A stretch of 64,000 bases of DNA from an uncultured Akkermansia sp. (lineage in GTDB: Bacteria; Verrucomicrobiota; Verrucomicrobiia; Verrucomicrobiales; Akkermansiaceae), in assembly GCA_944390825.1 (NCBI GenBank), contig CALXRG010000009.1, positions 1 to 64,000 of the forward strand, in the 5' to 3' direction. The position numbers and the translations under genes were made by a program. Each line of letters begins with the position of its first letter. The first letter of the stretch is position 1. Shown here one piece after another: positions 34,884 through 41,891 of the stretch. The notes beneath the pieces are model-generated. The model made no database searches. It worked only from the letters and a program-made list of their open reading frames with translations, and was not told where the DNA came from.

Positions 34884-36506
34884 TTAGCTGGCATCACCGG
34901 TGGTGACGCGAATGATTTCTTCCGCGGAGGTGAGCCCGGCCATGACTTTGCGGATGCCGTCTTCGCGCAGGGTGCGCATGCCGAGTTCGCGGGCGCGTTT
35001 GCGCAGCTGGGCGGAGGTGAGGTTGGAGTTGATGAGGCCGCGGACGTCGTCGGTGACCTGGAAGATTTCGAAGATGCCAAGACGTCCTTTCATGCCGGTA
35101 CCCCGGCATTTGTTGCAGCCGCCGGGCTTGGGTACCATGATGGTGCGTTCCTGATCGATGCCGAGCAGTTGTGACTGCTTCGGGGTGACGTGGCCTTCCA
35201 CCTTGCAGGAGCAGAGCTTGCGGCAGAGGCGCTGAGCCATGATGGCGCGCACGGCTGAGGCGATGAGGAAGCGGTCGACGCCCATGTCGGCGAGTCGGGC
35301 TACCGAGGACGGGGCATCGTTGGTGTGCAGGGTGGAGAGAACCAGGTGACCGGTCATGGCTGCTTGGATGGCAATGCCCGCGGTTTCTCCGTCTCGAATT
35401 TCACCGATCATGATGATGTTCGGTGCCTGGCGCAGCATGGCTCGCAGGGCTGCGGCGAAGGTCATGCCGATTTCGGAGCGGATCATGACCTGGTTGATGC
35501 CGGAGAACTCGTATTCCACCGGGTCTTCTGCGGTGATGATTTTCTTGTCCGGACGGTTGAGGTGGTTGAGGCAGGCGTAGAGGGTGGTGGTTTTTCCGGA
35601 GCCGGTGGGGCCTGTAACGAGGATGACGCCGTCGGGCAGGGTGACGAGTCGGTCGAAGGTGGCTTCATCATCGGAGAGGAAGCCGAGCTGCGGCAGCCCC
35701 AGGGAAAGAGCGGATTTGTCCAAGATACGCATGACGACGGATTCACCGTGGTTGGAGGGGACGGTGCTGACACGCAGGTCGATGTGGGCACCGCTGCGCA
35801 GGTCAAGCTCAATGCGGCCGTCCTGTGGTACGCGTTTCTCCGCGATGCTCATGCCGGCACTCATGACCTTGAGGCGTGCGACGATGGGGCCCAGCAGTTT
35901 TTTCGGGTGGTTGGCGACTTCCATCAGGCGGCCGTCAACGCGGTAGCGGATGCGGACCCGATCTTCCATCGGCTCAATGTGGATATCGGAGGCGCGCATC
36001 TCATGGGCTTCATTGAACATGTTGGTGATCAGTTCAATGATAGGAGCTTCCATGTCTCCTTTGACGAACTTTTTCTCCTCCGGGTAGTATTTGTCGAGTG
36101 CTTTTTTGAGGCCTTCTTCCGATACGACGAAGAAGTCGACGTCGCGCCCCAGGAACTGGGGCAGGCTGTCGAGATTCTGCATGTTGAAGGGGTCGGAGAT
36201 GGCGACTTGGAGGTAATAGCCGTCGTCGCCGATCGGAATGAAGCCGACGCGGCGGGCCAGGGGGCCTTTGACGGTGGCGATGATGGCAGGGTCGATGGTA
36301 AAGGAGGAGAGATCCACGTATTCCATGCCCGATTTTTCGGCGGCAACTTGCGCGACGTATTCGCTGGTCAGGTAGTTGTTCTTCACCAGGTAATCGATGA
36401 CGCTGTCCAGTGGCGAGATTTGCATGCGCACGGAGTCCAGGGTTGCATCATCAATGGCGCCGGCTTCTTTGAGAAGTTCCAGTAAGTAATTTTCGTTCGA
36501 GTACAC
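34884..36506 (-). CDS. Assembly ATPase GspE/PilB family (second paralogue)
   Basis: 540 residues; starts with GTG at 36506. The MshEN-like N-terminal domain is at 1-150. ATPase motifs: GPTGSGKTTT (near 299), IMIGEIRDGETAG, LSTLHTNDAPS, and a cysteine group CRKLCSC...CNKC (near 440-485) that has one extra Cys. The end TSAEEIIRVT matches the first paralogue. First gene of the operon, with a strong promoter upstream. Two adjacent GspE-type ATPases could form a mixed system, or one may serve a second fibre; the sequence does not decide. Confidence 0.92.
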   Translation of the reverse strand: MYSNENYLLELLKEAGAIDDATLDSVRMQISPLDSVIDYLVKNNYLTSEYVAQVAAEKSGMEYVDLSSFTIDPAIIATVKGPLARRVGFIPIGDDGYYLQVAISDPFNMQNLDSLPQFLGRDVDFFVVSEEGLKKALDKYYPEEKKFVKGDMEAPIIELITNMFNEAHEMRASDIHIEPMEDRVRIRYRVDGRLMEVANHPKKLLGPIVARLKVMSAGMSIAEKRVPQDGRIELDLRSGAHIDLRVSTVPSNHGESVVMRILDKSALSLGLPQLGFLSDDEATFDRLVTLPDGVILVTGPTGSGKTTTLYACLNHLNRPDKKIITAEDPVEYEFSGINQVMIRSEIGMTFAAALRAMLRQAPNIIMIGEIRDGETAGIAIQAAMTGHLVLSTLHTNDAPSSVARLADMGVDRFLIASAVRAIMAQRLCRKLCSCKVEGHVTPKQSQLLGIDQERTIMVPKPGGCNKCRGTGMKGRLGIFEIFQVTDDVRGLINSNLTSAQLRKRARELGMRTLREDGIRKVMAGLTSAEEIIRVTTGDAS

Positions 36507-36566
36507 GGCTGGGAAGAAAATGAAGTTGAGGTGCGGCGGCGGTGGAGAAATCCGCGTCCGTACTTT

Positions 36567-36595
36567 ACTCTACACGATTGGGGAGCCGACGTCAA
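36567..36595 (-). promoter_or_regulatory. Pilus operon promoter, TTGACG-17-TAGAGT
   Basis: TTGACG (36590-36595) and TAGAGT (36567-36572) on the minus strand; leader of about 55 bases to the GTG start at 36506. Confidence 0.65.
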
Positions 36596-36734
36596 CATTT
36601 CTGCGCTCGAATTTGAAGAAAAAGTGGGTAAAGTGCGGAGTTTTGATCCGATGAGGGGGCTGGGAGGAGCCGGGGGAGGGGGATCGCATGGGTCGAATGG
36701 GCGGTGGTATGACTCGTCTTGTCGCAATGAAGTA

Positions 36735-36763
36735 TTGCCTGGGTGGGGAAGTTATGGTATGGT
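36735..36763 (+). promoter_or_regulatory. Promoter of the YlbF-like gene, TTGCCT-17-TATGGT
   Basis: TTGCCT (36735-36740) and TATGGT (36758-36763). Transcription would start near 36770, only a few bases before the ATG at 36774, which also excludes upstream in-frame starts. Confidence 0.6.
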
Positions 36764-36773
36764 GTCGCGCGTT

Positions 36774-37280
36774 ATGGCAAACACATCTCTTACTCCAGAG
36801 CTGGCTAAGTTGGCCGGTGAACTTGCAGAAGCTTTCGCGCAGAATCAGAAGGTGATTTCTGCGAAGGCCCGTATCGGGCTGTTTTATCAGAATCCGGAGG
36901 CTACGGATTTGTTCCGCAAAGTTAATGAATATGGTGAGCAGCTGCGCAATAAGCACATGGAGGGTATGCCGCCGTCTGAGGCGGAGATCGCCAAGTTTGA
37001 TGAGTTGCGTCAGGCTGTGGTGGATAACGAGTTTTGCAAGGGCTTCCTGGATGCCCGTCAGTTGCTTGATGAGTTGCTCGGTACGGTGAATCAGTATCTG
37101 TGCCTGGCTATTGATAAGGGCTGCGCCCCGACGGACGAGGAGGTCGCCGCGGCGATGAATCAGCAGATGAGTGCTTGCTCTTGCGGCGGTGGTTGCCATG
37201 GTCATTGTGATGACTGCGACGGCGACTGTGATTGCCACGGCGAGGGCAAGGAGTGTTGCCACGAGGGTAAGGGCTGCTGA
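36774..37280 (+). CDS. YlbF/YmcA-family protein with Cys/His-rich C-terminal tail
   Basis: 168 residues from the ATG just after the promoter. Residues 1-130 are helical and match the Com_YlbF family: TPELAKLAGELAEAFAQN, DLFRKVNEYGEQLRNK, EIAKFDELRQAVVDNE, ARQLLDELLGTVNQYL. In Bacillus such proteins form a complex that sets RNase Y activity. The last 34 residues contain 10 Cys and 4 His (SACSCGGGCHGHC, then CDCHGEG, ECCHEG, final C), with Asp and Gly between: a likely metal-binding tail I do not know from this family. It faces away from the pilus operon. Confidence 0.8.
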   Translation: MANTSLTPELAKLAGELAEAFAQNQKVISAKARIGLFYQNPEATDLFRKVNEYGEQLRNKHMEGMPPSEAEIAKFDELRQAVVDNEFCKGFLDARQLLDELLGTVNQYLCLAIDKGCAPTDEEVAAAMNQQMSACSCGGGCHGHCDDCDGDCDCHGEGKECCHEGKGC

Positions 37281-37373
37281 GGCTGCTCTACGCCGTAGGT
37301 GACGCCACGGAGCACTTCTCCACTCCCACGGCCGGCCGCTTTGGGTTGCCGGCTGGTGTTGCGTTGAGAGGGT

Positions 37374-39164
37374 ATGCGCACCTTGCTGAGAAGCAAAACC
37401 TGTTTTGCAACGGTTGTGCTGTTAGGTACAATCGGGGCGGCAGCTGTGCAAATCCCGTCCTGGGATGCCGGGTTTTGCGCGGATGTGTCTCTGTGGTACG
37501 GGCTGGTGCCCCTGGCAGGGGTGGTAGCTGTTGCGTGGTGCCGCTTGGGGCATGCGCCTGCGCTTCCCCAGGTGGGAACGTTGTGGCGTTTGCTTGCACT
37601 GATGCTGTTGCTCAACGCGACGACGAACCCGATGTTTTTCGCGCCGCCGCTTCAGCCCCAGGTGGCACTGCTGTCGGCGATGGGATGTGTGTGCCTGCTG
37701 TGGGCTTTGCTGGGGGCTTGGTCTCTGGTGCTGTGGGTTCCCCTGATGTTTCTGGGGCTGGCGCAGATTGTTTCTTTCCTGCAGTATGGGACGAGGTTCA
37801 ATTCGCTGGTGCTGGCGGAGTCATTCGAGGCCACGGGGGAGGAGGTGGCCGCGTATTTCAGCTTAAGCAACGGTGCTCTGGCGTTGTTGGGTGTTGCTTT
37901 GGTGAGCTGGTACGGGTGGATGATCTGCCGGGTGTTGCGGCCGGTCGGGCGGCGGACGCTCCTGTGCACTGGGGCTTTGTTTGGGACGTTGGCGCTGGTA
38001 TCGGAGTTCCTGCTGCCGCAGCACCGGCAGTCGGTTGAGCAGCATTTCTGGCCGGTCAGCGAGGTGGCGCATTTGTATGTGTCCTGTGAGGAGGCAGTCA
38101 GGCATAACATCGAGGTGGTGCGTCTGGCCGAGGGTTTGGAATCGCCTGCTGCAGCGCCGTCTTCCTGTGATACGCTGGAGTCCGATTCAGGTGTTGTGGT
38201 TGTGCTGCATATCGGGGAAAGCGTGAGGGCAGATGCCATGAGTATCAATGGCTATCACCGTGATACAACTCCGTGGCTGCGGCGAAACTCCCGCGTAATT
38301 AATTTCCCGCGCTGTATTTCCGCTGCGTGTGATACTTGCCAGGCTCAGATCGCAATCCTGACGAATGCCCGGCGCGGTATTTACGACAAGACTCCGGGGA
38401 TGCAGCCGACGACGGGCTCGGTGCTGGAGCTGTTGCACAAGCATGGGTTCAGGGTGTTTTCGTTTTTTGGTCGGCGCTGTGGACAGCAACTCAAGTATGA
38501 CCGGGTGGTGCGAGTTCTGTCCCGTGTGTCCGATGAGCGTTTCAATGCTCCGGGTGCGCCATGGACGAGTCTGCCGGATATGGAGCAGGTGCTGCGCCGC
38601 CATGAGAAGGAAAACCTGGTGTTTTTTATCAATAATGAGGGCAGTCATACGCCGTTTGATCTGTACGATCACCAGAATCCGCCGTTTACGCCTGCCGGGG
38701 CTGATTTCCAGAATCCCGCTGCCCACGCCGAAGAAGTGAGAAATGCTTACGACAATACTATCCATTACACGGACGAGTTTTGGCGTCGTATTTGCACGAT
38801 GCTTTCCGGGCGTCCTTTTGTGTATCTTTATGTGAGCGATCACGGTGAATACTTGGGACAGAATGGTATCTGGGGCCGTGGTGGATTGGGGGACAGCCGG
38901 ACGCCTTATCATGAGACGGCGGGTAGCCGGGTGGGGATGTTTGTGGTGACGTCCCCGGAGTTTGATGCTCTGCATCCTCATGTAACGGAGGCCGTTAGGC
39001 AGTTGCGCAATCATGCTGCGCTGACGGTGGGACACGAGCATATTTTCCACACGCTGCTGGGGTTGTTCCATATCCAAACGCCCTATTACGAGTCTGCTCT
39101 TGATTTGTGCAGTCCGCAGGTGCAGCCGTATGACGGTCCGCAGCCTACCGAGTCAGCAGAGTGA
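37374..39164 (+). CDS. Phosphoethanolamine transferase, EptA/sulfatase family
   Basis: 596 residues. Five hydrophobic segments occupy residues 1-215. The periplasmic alkaline-phosphatase-fold domain follows: LHIGESVRADAMSINGYHRD (near 279), nucleophile region SAACDTCQAQ (near 318, Thr in the catalytic position), EGSHTPF (near 423), YVSDHGEYLGQNG (near 487), and GHEHIFHTLLGL near the end. These match EptA/EptB/MCR-type enzymes that add phosphoethanolamine to lipid A or to other envelope glycans. The catalytic segment is S-A-A-C-D-T rather than the usual T-S-C-G-T. The target cannot be read. No regulator pair is adjacent. Confidence 0.85.
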   Translation: MRTLLRSKTCFATVVLLGTIGAAAVQIPSWDAGFCADVSLWYGLVPLAGVVAVAWCRLGHAPALPQVGTLWRLLALMLLLNATTNPMFFAPPLQPQVALLSAMGCVCLLWALLGAWSLVLWVPLMFLGLAQIVSFLQYGTRFNSLVLAESFEATGEEVAAYFSLSNGALALLGVALVSWYGWMICRVLRPVGRRTLLCTGALFGTLALVSEFLLPQHRQSVEQHFWPVSEVAHLYVSCEEAVRHNIEVVRLAEGLESPAAAPSSCDTLESDSGVVVVLHIGESVRADAMSINGYHRDTTPWLRRNSRVINFPRCISAACDTCQAQIAILTNARRGIYDKTPGMQPTTGSVLELLHKHGFRVFSFFGRRCGQQLKYDRVVRVLSRVSDERFNAPGAPWTSLPDMEQVLRRHEKENLVFFINNEGSHTPFDLYDHQNPPFTPAGADFQNPAAHAEEVRNAYDNTIHYTDEFWRRICTMLSGRPFVYLYVSDHGEYLGQNGIWGRGGLGDSRTPYHETAGSRVGMFVVTSPEFDALHPHVTEAVRQLRNHAALTVGHEHIFHTLLGLFHIQTPYYESALDLCSPQVQPYDGPQPTESAE

Positions 39165-39229
39165 GTGTGCCGGTGTGCCTGGTATGGGGCTGACGTGCTG
39201 GATTTTCCCATCTGCTGACCTTGCTATGT

Positions 39230-39272
39230 GTAAGCACTCAATCACCACCCTGATGGGGGGCGAGCTCGTTGC
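39230..39272 (-). mobile_element. IS66 right-end remnant
   Basis: GTAAGCACTCAA (39230-39241), identical to the end repeat at 12376, marks the outer edge. The 20-base block at 39252-39271 is identical to 12600-12619. Together with the transposase tail next to it this is the right end of an IS66 element read on the minus strand. Confidence 0.65.
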
Positions 39273-39302
39273 TTGAGTTGATATCGGGCTTGTGGATAAT
39301 TA

Positions 39303-39560
39303 GGCTTTCACGTTCGTGTCACCGCCCCCTGCCTCCGGCAGCTCCAGCATGCCTGTCAGCAGGTCGACATAGTCACTGCGGTAGTCCGGCAGCCGCCGCA
39401 GCACTGCCGTCAGCCACGCTTCGATGTCTGCTTTCACACGCCGGCATTCTCTCACCATCGCGTACTGAATCGCTGCTCGCCTACCCACCTCCGGCGAGCC
39501 GATAAACTGGCTGTTGCGTCTCCCCACCGCCAGCGGGAGGATCGCTCCTTTGTCATTTGG
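39303..39560 (-). pseudogene. C-terminal remnant of IS66 transposase (TnpC)
   Basis: About 80 residues match the end of IS66 transposases: LAVGRRNSQFIGSPEVGRRA, then AIQYAMVRECRRVKADIEAW and LTAVLRRLPDY. This is the conserved C-terminal segment after the DDE domain. Upstream the frame continues through unrelated sequence and the tRNA, so the catalytic part has been lost. A single 3' piece remains beside the right-end repeat. Confidence 0.75.
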
Positions 39561-39744
39561 GGGATTGGGAGTTTTCTGTTTTAGCGGAGGGAGGGGGAGA
39601 GAACCGGCTTCCGGGCCTACCGGCGGCGGGGAGGGGAGTTGGGCGGTGTTGGGATGGGTCTTTCCTTGGTGTTCGGATGACTGGCAGGTGGCGCGGGATA
39701 CCGCAGGCGCCCTGCAAGAACAGGTTGGCCGAGAAAACAAGTGA

Positions 39745-39774
39745 GGCGGTTCCCTCAGCGCTGAGGAAACCGCC
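39745..39774 (-). terminator. Terminator of tRNA-His
   Basis: GGCGGTTCCCTCAGC followed at once by GCTGAGGAAACCGCC: 15-bp stem with one mismatch, 5 bases beyond the tRNA 3' end; TTGTTTTC follows on the minus strand. Confidence 0.75.
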
Positions 39775-39778
39775 GCAG

Positions 39779-39851
39779 GGTGAGTAGTGGGGCTCGAACC
39801 CACGACAACCGGAACCACAATCCGGGGCTCTACCACTGAGCTATACTCACC
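39779..39851 (-). tRNA. tRNA-His (GTG)
   Basis: Cloverleaf with acceptor GTGAGTA / TACTCAC, an extra G at -1 facing C73 (the histidine identity element), anticodon stem CCGGA / TCCGG with loop TTGTGGT (GTG), and T-arm GTGGGTTCGAGCCCCAC. CCA is not encoded. The IS66 remnant lies just beyond its 3' end. Confidence 0.95.
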
Positions 39852-40314
39852 ATTAGCGCGGCGCAGTTATACGCGGAGACTGAGCCTGAATCAAGCCTAA
39901 AAAGGAGTTTTATGCAAAAAAAGAAGTTGAGCGCAGAGTTGGGGCGGGTTCAGTGCGGGGGCAAACCTCGTTTCCGGAGGGTGGAAAAAAGACGGCCGAG
40001 GTGCCGGAAAAATCTACTTTCTCCGGCTCGTCCGGCCGCCTTATGGGCTATCCAGCAACAGGTGAGTGACGCGTTTGGCTTCCCTCCCTTTCCAGGAGGG
40101 AGGGAAGTCGCTTCGGGAGTGGAGGCTCCGCTTGGCAGAAAGTGATTCAGCCGGGCAACCCCTCAGTCGAGGAGTCCGCTTAGCCGGGCCGCCTCAAGGG
40201 TTTGCCTCCCCTCCCCAGTTCATGCCCCGGATGCGACAGGGGCATGGGGGAAGGGGAAAATAGTGGAGCTTTTCCTGTTTGGTCAGTAAGCGTGCAGGCG
40301 GTCGCAAGAGGACG
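39852..40314. other. Intergenic region with hairpins and a doubtful small basic frame
   Basis: 463 bases. A 77-codon frame at 39912-40145 follows a good ribosome site (AAGGAG, 4 bases before ATG) and encodes a very basic start (MQKKKLSAELGRVQ), but it runs through hairpins and has no known domain, so it is not called. A 10-bp inverted repeat CTTCCCTCCC (40079-40088) / GGGAGGGAAG (40098-40107) is present. Confidence 0.4.
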
Positions 40315-41250
40315 TCAGAACAGCAGTGTCTCGCCGTCCTCGGGGACGAGAAGGCGCTGCTGCAGGTGGTTCATCCCGACGAATAAGCGCAGATCCTTGC
40401 GGGTGAGGCGTGCATGCGGCACATTGTCCATGTGGGAAGCTACTACGGTGGCGTTGGGGGCGTAGGCCAGCACCTTGCGAAGATCGTGCAGTCCCATGAT
40501 GATGGGGGAGAAGCCGCGTAGGGTTGCTTCGGCGGCGTTGACCACGATGACCCCGGGCTGGAAGTTATGGATGGCGTCGGCCACATAGTCACACCATATC
40601 GTGTCACCCGCCAGATACAGTGCCTTTTCCACGTCCGGATGGCGCATCACCACGCCACAGGCGTCGCCTCGCATCTGGTAGGCTTCATACAGACGGCCCC
40701 GTTCTCCGGGAGCGGCGTGCATACAGTCGACTTTGTAAAGTGTAACACCCTTGAAGTCGGTGCCGTTGAACCGGAGAATGCGAACGTCGTTGAATCCGCG
40801 GCTGCGGAGGGTGGCTGCATCTACCCCGTCTTGGGTGAAGATGGGCATATCCTTTGGCAAGACCGTGGCGGCGGCCTCATCGAAGTGATCGAAGTGCAGG
40901 TGGGTAGCGATCACGGCGTCCACTTGGGTGATCTCGGAGATGGGAAGGGGCAGATCGTGGAAGGGGCTTCGCCGTGTTGGTTCGTAGGCGGCGGGTAGCC
41001 CGGGGACACTCTCCTTGTCGCCCAGCCACGGGTCGATCAGAAAACGCACCCCGCCGTAGGTTACGATAGCAGTCGCGCTGCGGATTTGCTGGAACGCGAA
41101 GCTGCCCAGCCGGATTGGCGGTGCTGTGGTTTCGGGGTCTTGGACTGCCGGGGTGTCTTCCGGCGTGTCGCGGGGAAGATCCGGCTGCGGCAGATCATCT
41201 CTTTTCAGGCAGGGGGGTGCCTGGCGTTGCTGTATTTCGTTTTCTTTCAT
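40315..41250 (-). CDS. Metallo-beta-lactamase-fold hydrolase, UlaG-like
   Basis: 311 residues. After a Pro/Asp-rich N-terminal 45 residues the MBL fold begins: FAFQQIRSATAIVTYGGVRF, IDPWLGDKES, the metal motif THLHFDHFD (near 114-122), then a later Asp in YLAGDTIWCDYV and His in VVASHMDNVPH. The pattern is that of the UlaG / YtnP-like branch, which includes lactonases and phosphodiesterases; the substrate is unknown. It follows an ArsR regulator gene by 73 bases on the same strand. The gap holds two copies of GGTTTAATA (41255, 41270), which could be a regulatory site. Confidence 0.8.
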   Translation of the reverse strand: MKENEIQQRQAPPCLKRDDLPQPDLPRDTPEDTPAVQDPETTAPPIRLGSFAFQQIRSATAIVTYGGVRFLIDPWLGDKESVPGLPAAYEPTRRSPFHDLPLPISEITQVDAVIATHLHFDHFDEAAATVLPKDMPIFTQDGVDAATLRSRGFNDVRILRFNGTDFKGVTLYKVDCMHAAPGERGRLYEAYQMRGDACGVVMRHPDVEKALYLAGDTIWCDYVADAIHNFQPGVIVVNAAEATLRGFSPIIMGLHDLRKVLAYAPNATVVASHMDNVPHARLTRKDLRLFVGMNHLQQRLLVPEDGETLLF

Positions 41251-41323
41251 AGTCGGTTTAATATATTATGGTTTAATAGAATAATGAAATGAAGGGGAGG
41301 GGCGTGCTTAGTCACGAGCGCAG

Positions 41324-41683
41324 TCAGAGGTGAGTGAGCAGCTCCTCGAGCTTGGCTCGCAGGTCGAGCCGCACATCATCAGCGCGGGTGAGGTCGAACT
41401 GATCCCGGGCTTCCATGCAGTCGATGAGCCAGGGGATGCAGGGGTAGCGGAGTTGGTAGAACACTTGCTTGCCTCGGCGTTCTGATTCAACCACTCCGCT
41501 GTGCTTAAGAACGTTCAGATGCTGGCTTACGGTGGAGAACTCTTCACGCGTTCCCGTGACGAAGTCCTGCACGCAGCACTCTCCGTGCTCGAGACGGCGG
41601 ACGATCCAGAGGCGCGTGGGGTGGCCCAGTGACTTGAAGACATCCGCCAGGTGTTGCAGGGATTTGGTGGCTTCGTTGGACAT
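41324..41683 (-). CDS. ArsR-family transcriptional regulator
   Basis: 119 residues from the ATG at 41683. A winged helix is visible: ADVFKSLGHPTRLWIVRRL, then FSTVSQHLNVLKHSGVVESERRGKQ as recognition helix and wing. A Cys pair (C36, C37, in GECCVQDF) sits where ArsR/SmtB metal sensors have ELCVC, and C82 and C89 are further candidates; metal or thiol sensing is possible but unproven. It probably controls the MBL gene next to it. A longer upstream frame is not used because the promoter lies there. Confidence 0.88.
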   Translation of the reverse strand: MSNEATKSLQHLADVFKSLGHPTRLWIVRRLEHGECCVQDFVTGTREEFSTVSQHLNVLKHSGVVESERRGKQVFYQLRYPCIPWLIDCMEARDQFDLTRADDVRLDLRAKLEELLTHL

Positions 41684-41718
41684 CGTTTTATTTAAGAAAA
41701 AGATGAAATAATAAGGCG

Positions 41719-41746
41719 AGTATAGCAAAGCGCGGGTTGAAGTCAA
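41719..41746 (-). promoter_or_regulatory. arsR-MBL promoter, TTGACT-16-TATACT
   Basis: TTGACT (41741-41746) and TATACT (41719-41724) on the minus strand, 28-base leader to the ATG at 41683. The leader is AT-rich and repeats ATTATTTCAT-like sequence also found before the MBL gene, a possible operator. Confidence 0.6.
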
Positions 41747-41835
41747 GAGTGAAGATCGTTTTTTTGCTGACGAGGCTGGAAATGGTGCGGCATGGGGGGG
41801 GTGCTTTCCGGGGGTGGGGCCGGTGGAAAAAGAAG

Positions 41836-41862
41836 GGGAGGCGCCCCGGCGGGGCGCCTCCC
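41836..41862 (-). terminator. Terminator of the RND efflux operon
   Basis: GGGAGGCGCCCC, loop GGC, GGGGCGCCTCCC: a perfect 12-bp GC stem 30 bases beyond the stop, followed on the minus strand by CTTCTTTTT. Confidence 0.9.
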
Positions 41863-41891
41863 TGGGTTGCGGTTGGTGGATAGGGGGGGGC

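Noticed and set aside
39912..40145. Small basic frame with a good ribosome-binding sequence
   Set aside because: Runs through hairpin-forming DNA and has no known relatives that I recognise; mentioned only in the intergenic entry.
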